Shown here: one piece after another, positions 61,501-64,000 of the stretch
Position numbering within the stretch: the first letter of the stretch is position 1
Layout: each line of letters begins with the position of its first letter
NCBI GenBank assembly: GCA_023079485.1
Contig: CM041085.1
Location: 30,241,121 to 30,305,120, forward strand
Length of the DNA: 64,000 bases
Direction: 5' to 3'
DNA from: Archilochus colubris
Taxonomy: Eukaryota > Chordata > Aves > Apodiformes > Trochilidae
Program-made: the position numbers and the translations under genes
The notes under the pieces: model-generated
Told to the model about the DNA's origin: nothing
What the model saw: the letters and a program-made list of their open reading frames with translations, nothing else
Database searches by the model: none

Positions 61501-63513
61501 TGTATTCATTAGGCTTTGTTGTACGTTGCCTTGAAGTACAGTAAAAAATCCTCAGTAATTTGCCTATTAAACTCAGCAAAGATATTTCTCCAAAACAATC
61601 CAATTTCTAACCCAGAAAAAAAGCCATCCATTGTTTCATCTTTTACATTCTTTAATATTATCAAGAAATAAATAAATGGCTCATACTCAGTAGGAAAAAG
61701 CTGTCTCACATAAATTGCTTCTCATTTCTGGAAGGCTACAAGATCATTTTTTTGGTTCAGAAAGGTTGAGAACAACGAGTCATTAAGGAGAAAAACACCC
61801 AATTTCATGGAACTGCCAGTAACACAATAAGCTTTCATTCCAGACAACACTGTAAGATGCTGCCTTTTCTTAAACCAACCATGTAGGATATTTCTGATAG
61901 CCTATGTATGTGAGCTTGCAGAATTTAACATATTTAAATTCTCCATTAAAACCCCACATCCCACATCCACCGTGTGACAGGAGAAAGTACATCTGAAAAG
62001 AGTCTCATCACCTTGCTGCATACAAGGAAGCAAGGTTCCTCAAGATCACTGCATCAAGCACAACCACATGCTTTTATACTTCTGCCCTTACTCTGTCTCA
62101 TTTCTTCCTTGCCAACAGCTATTAGTGAGTAGCTTCTATCTCAGGAGGCTTTTGCATCTCACCAAGGGTGTTGGCTTTCATTCCATTTAGACTTGCAAAG
62201 GAAGTTTTCTTTCAACTTGAAGACAGCAAACGCAACACTCAGTGCCTCACCTGTCTCAGCCTAGACAGCAAGAACCCTAGGGGATTTCTTTGTTTGCACA
62301 CTGTTTGCAGATGTGCACCTCACCAATCTAGGCATTAATTTACTCAGGCAAGTCCCTCTGATATGCCACTGAAGGCTTAAGAAACATGGCAGCCTCTGTG
62401 AATAATCTACCATATGCCCAAGTGATGGAGGATGCTTTTACTTACTTCTTTATCAGTACTCTTTCATCCTCATATGAAGCACAAACCCCCTCACCTGCCC
62501 CTTCTGTTACCTAGACCTGGTAAAAACATAACTAAAAGAATAGCAGCAATGGTCTTTTGGAGGATGGTTAAGGTAGTGGCCAGGAGAAGGAGTTCATAGC
62601 AAAATAGCTGATAGCATCCCTAAATGACTAAACTTTTGCACCCCTCTGGAGACTCAGCTTAAAACAATTCCCCCATTGTTATCACAATGTAACTGCTTTT
62701 GGATTATTTTTTATTTATTTCAGTAATTACAGACATTTTTCATTATCATAAAATGATTACCGAATTAATCAACTCTTTCAAGAAAACAAGCTTTGACTAG
62801 TAATACTACAATTCAGCATTTATGAAGAGCTGATCTTCTGAAAGTAAAGATGTAGTGTAACTACTCTGCCAGCAATCAACCATGGATGAATTAGGAATTT
62901 TTTAGGAATGGGTATATTTCAAATTGAAAGACACCTAACAGTAATAGCTTTTAGGAATTTGTCTTTCTCTCTCTCACTAATAAGAATTCCAAAAACTCTA
63001 TAGAATGAGTCTGCAGATTGCTTCTTTCTTGTTGCTGCTTTTGTGAACTATACACAAAAACAAATTAAACAAAACTATAATGAGAAAGTCCTAATATTTA
63101 ACTATGGAGGACAACAAAAATACTTCGTGGCAGATTTGCAAATAAAAAATGTTCCTCTGCCTAAAGCATGTTCCTGAGCAAAGAACTGGAAGATAACTAT
63201 TATTGATAAGAGGTTTGTTCTTTAAGAAAAGAACTCTATGCTAATTTGATTATACTAGAAAAGCCTACAACATTTAATCTTGAAAATAAGGAAAGCCAAC
63301 AGTGTCTAAGACACTAATTTGTAGTCATGATTTCTGCTGCTCCCTAAAGCATCATTGTACCGTGACTGAAGGATCATCAACACACCCTACTATTTTAAAT
63401 AATTTTTATTGTAGTTACTAGGCAGCTACCTAGTAGAAATTTCCCAGTTGCTTTTCTGAACATTTGTTGTCTCAGTTCATGTTTCAAGCAATGAAACATT
63501 TTACATTTTTCTT
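58533..63513. other. AT-rich non-coding DNA, no gene recognised
   Basis: 58.56-58.93 kb is somewhat GC-richer without any motif. A GA-rich patch lies at 59577-59600 and a (CAAAA)n run at 61096-61113. Frames of 60-70 codons are random-looking. I see no RNA gene or repeat family. Confidence 0.65.
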
Positions 63514-63619
63514 AACAACCAACCAAATAAACAAAAAAAAAAACAACCAACAAACAAACAAACAAAAAACCCCAACCAAAACAAAGACAAATAAACAATG
63601 ACAAAAAAACCAAACAAAG
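63514..63619. repeat. A/C-rich low-complexity tract, (CAAA)n-like
   Basis: About 105 bases made almost only of A and C on the + strand, with CAAACAAACAAACAAA near 63550-63565. It is a smaller mirror of the G+T tract at 48.9 kb on the opposite strand. Confidence 0.88.
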
Positions 63620-64000
63620 CTTCACAGCTATTTAAAAATACAGCCTCAAATACCCTCTCTGATCTGTTAAGGTGAATTTTTGGCAGGAATAATCAGAGAA
63701 CTATCTATTGGATATGCTTCTACTAATATCCTAAGCATGCAATGTCACTCTTTGTTATTGAGATCGGACATGTACCAAATCCATATGATTTAACCAAAGA
63801 AACCTGAAAACAGCATGACTTCAGGCAGTCTTCCTTCTTGATTAGTTCCACAGAAAAGTGCTGGTTAATATAAACCAAAGCAAGGTCATGGACCAGACTA
63901 TCAATTATACTTAACAAAAAAATTAGTCGCAGCACTGGAAGACTTTACTTGGCATGGCTTGTTTTTCTGGCATGGATAAAGCCCATAAATCTTTAGCCTA
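63620..64000. other. non-coding DNA to window end
   Basis: Nothing recognised. Short AT-biased frames only. Confidence 0.65.

Noticed and set aside
1..64000. CRISPR array, bacterial operon or prophage
   Set aside because: Composition, lack of long frames and CR1 content show vertebrate nuclear DNA; no spaced direct repeats of CRISPR type are seen.
1..64000. Endogenous retrovirus
   Set aside because: No gag, pol or env motif, primer-binding site or paired LTR was recognised; all reverse-transcriptase-like sequence here is CR1.

Overview
The window looks like bird nuclear DNA: AT-rich, non-coding and sparsely repetitive. The main evidence is at least twelve CR1-family LINE pieces. Several carry the avian-type 3' tail built from an ATTCTATG/ATTCTGTG-like 8-base unit. 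I see no L1, no Alu- or B1-like SINE and no convincing LTR retrovirus. CR1 pieces total about 6.5 kb, roughly 10% of the window, which suits a bird better than a turtle or crocodilian. The order of bird cannot be fixed from this sequence.

No intact host protein-coding gene, exon chain, rRNA or tRNA could be supported. The open frames outside CR1 are short, often begin at non-ATG codons, and carry no family motif I recognise. The window is therefore a gene desert or the inside of a very large intron. Ten of the twelve CR1 pieces lie on the + strand, which would weakly favour an enclosing gene on the - strand.

Layout: 1-11,086 is mostly unique AT-rich DNA with a doubtful broken membrane-protein-like frame near 3.0-3.3 kb and a possible ancient CORE-SINE scrap near 6.3 kb. 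11,087-13,909 is the most informative locus: a CR1 element with its 5' end, a threefold ~102-bp repeat carrying CCAAT-like and TATA-like motifs, an esterase-type ORF1 broken by two in-frame stops, the endonuclease part of ORF2, and the CR1 3' end joined on after loss of the reverse transcriptase region. 13,910-41,051 is unique AT-rich DNA with small CR1 tails, a 154-bp imperfect hairpin at 15,367-15,520, an old CR1 at 30.9-32.1 kb and a GC-rich, CpG-poor island at 35.6-36.0 kb. 41,052-64,000 holds two young 5'-truncated CR1 copies (41.1 and 57.9 kb), a cluster of small CR1 pieces at 46.0-47.6 kb, a 270-base G+T tract at 48.9-49.2 kb, a reverse-strand CR1 at 52.8 kb and an A/C-rich tract at 63.5 kb.

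Nothing here forms an operon or pathway. The only genes that once worked together are the two CR1 proteins, an esterase-like ORF1 product and an endonuclease/reverse transcriptase ORF2 product. Every copy of them here is defective.
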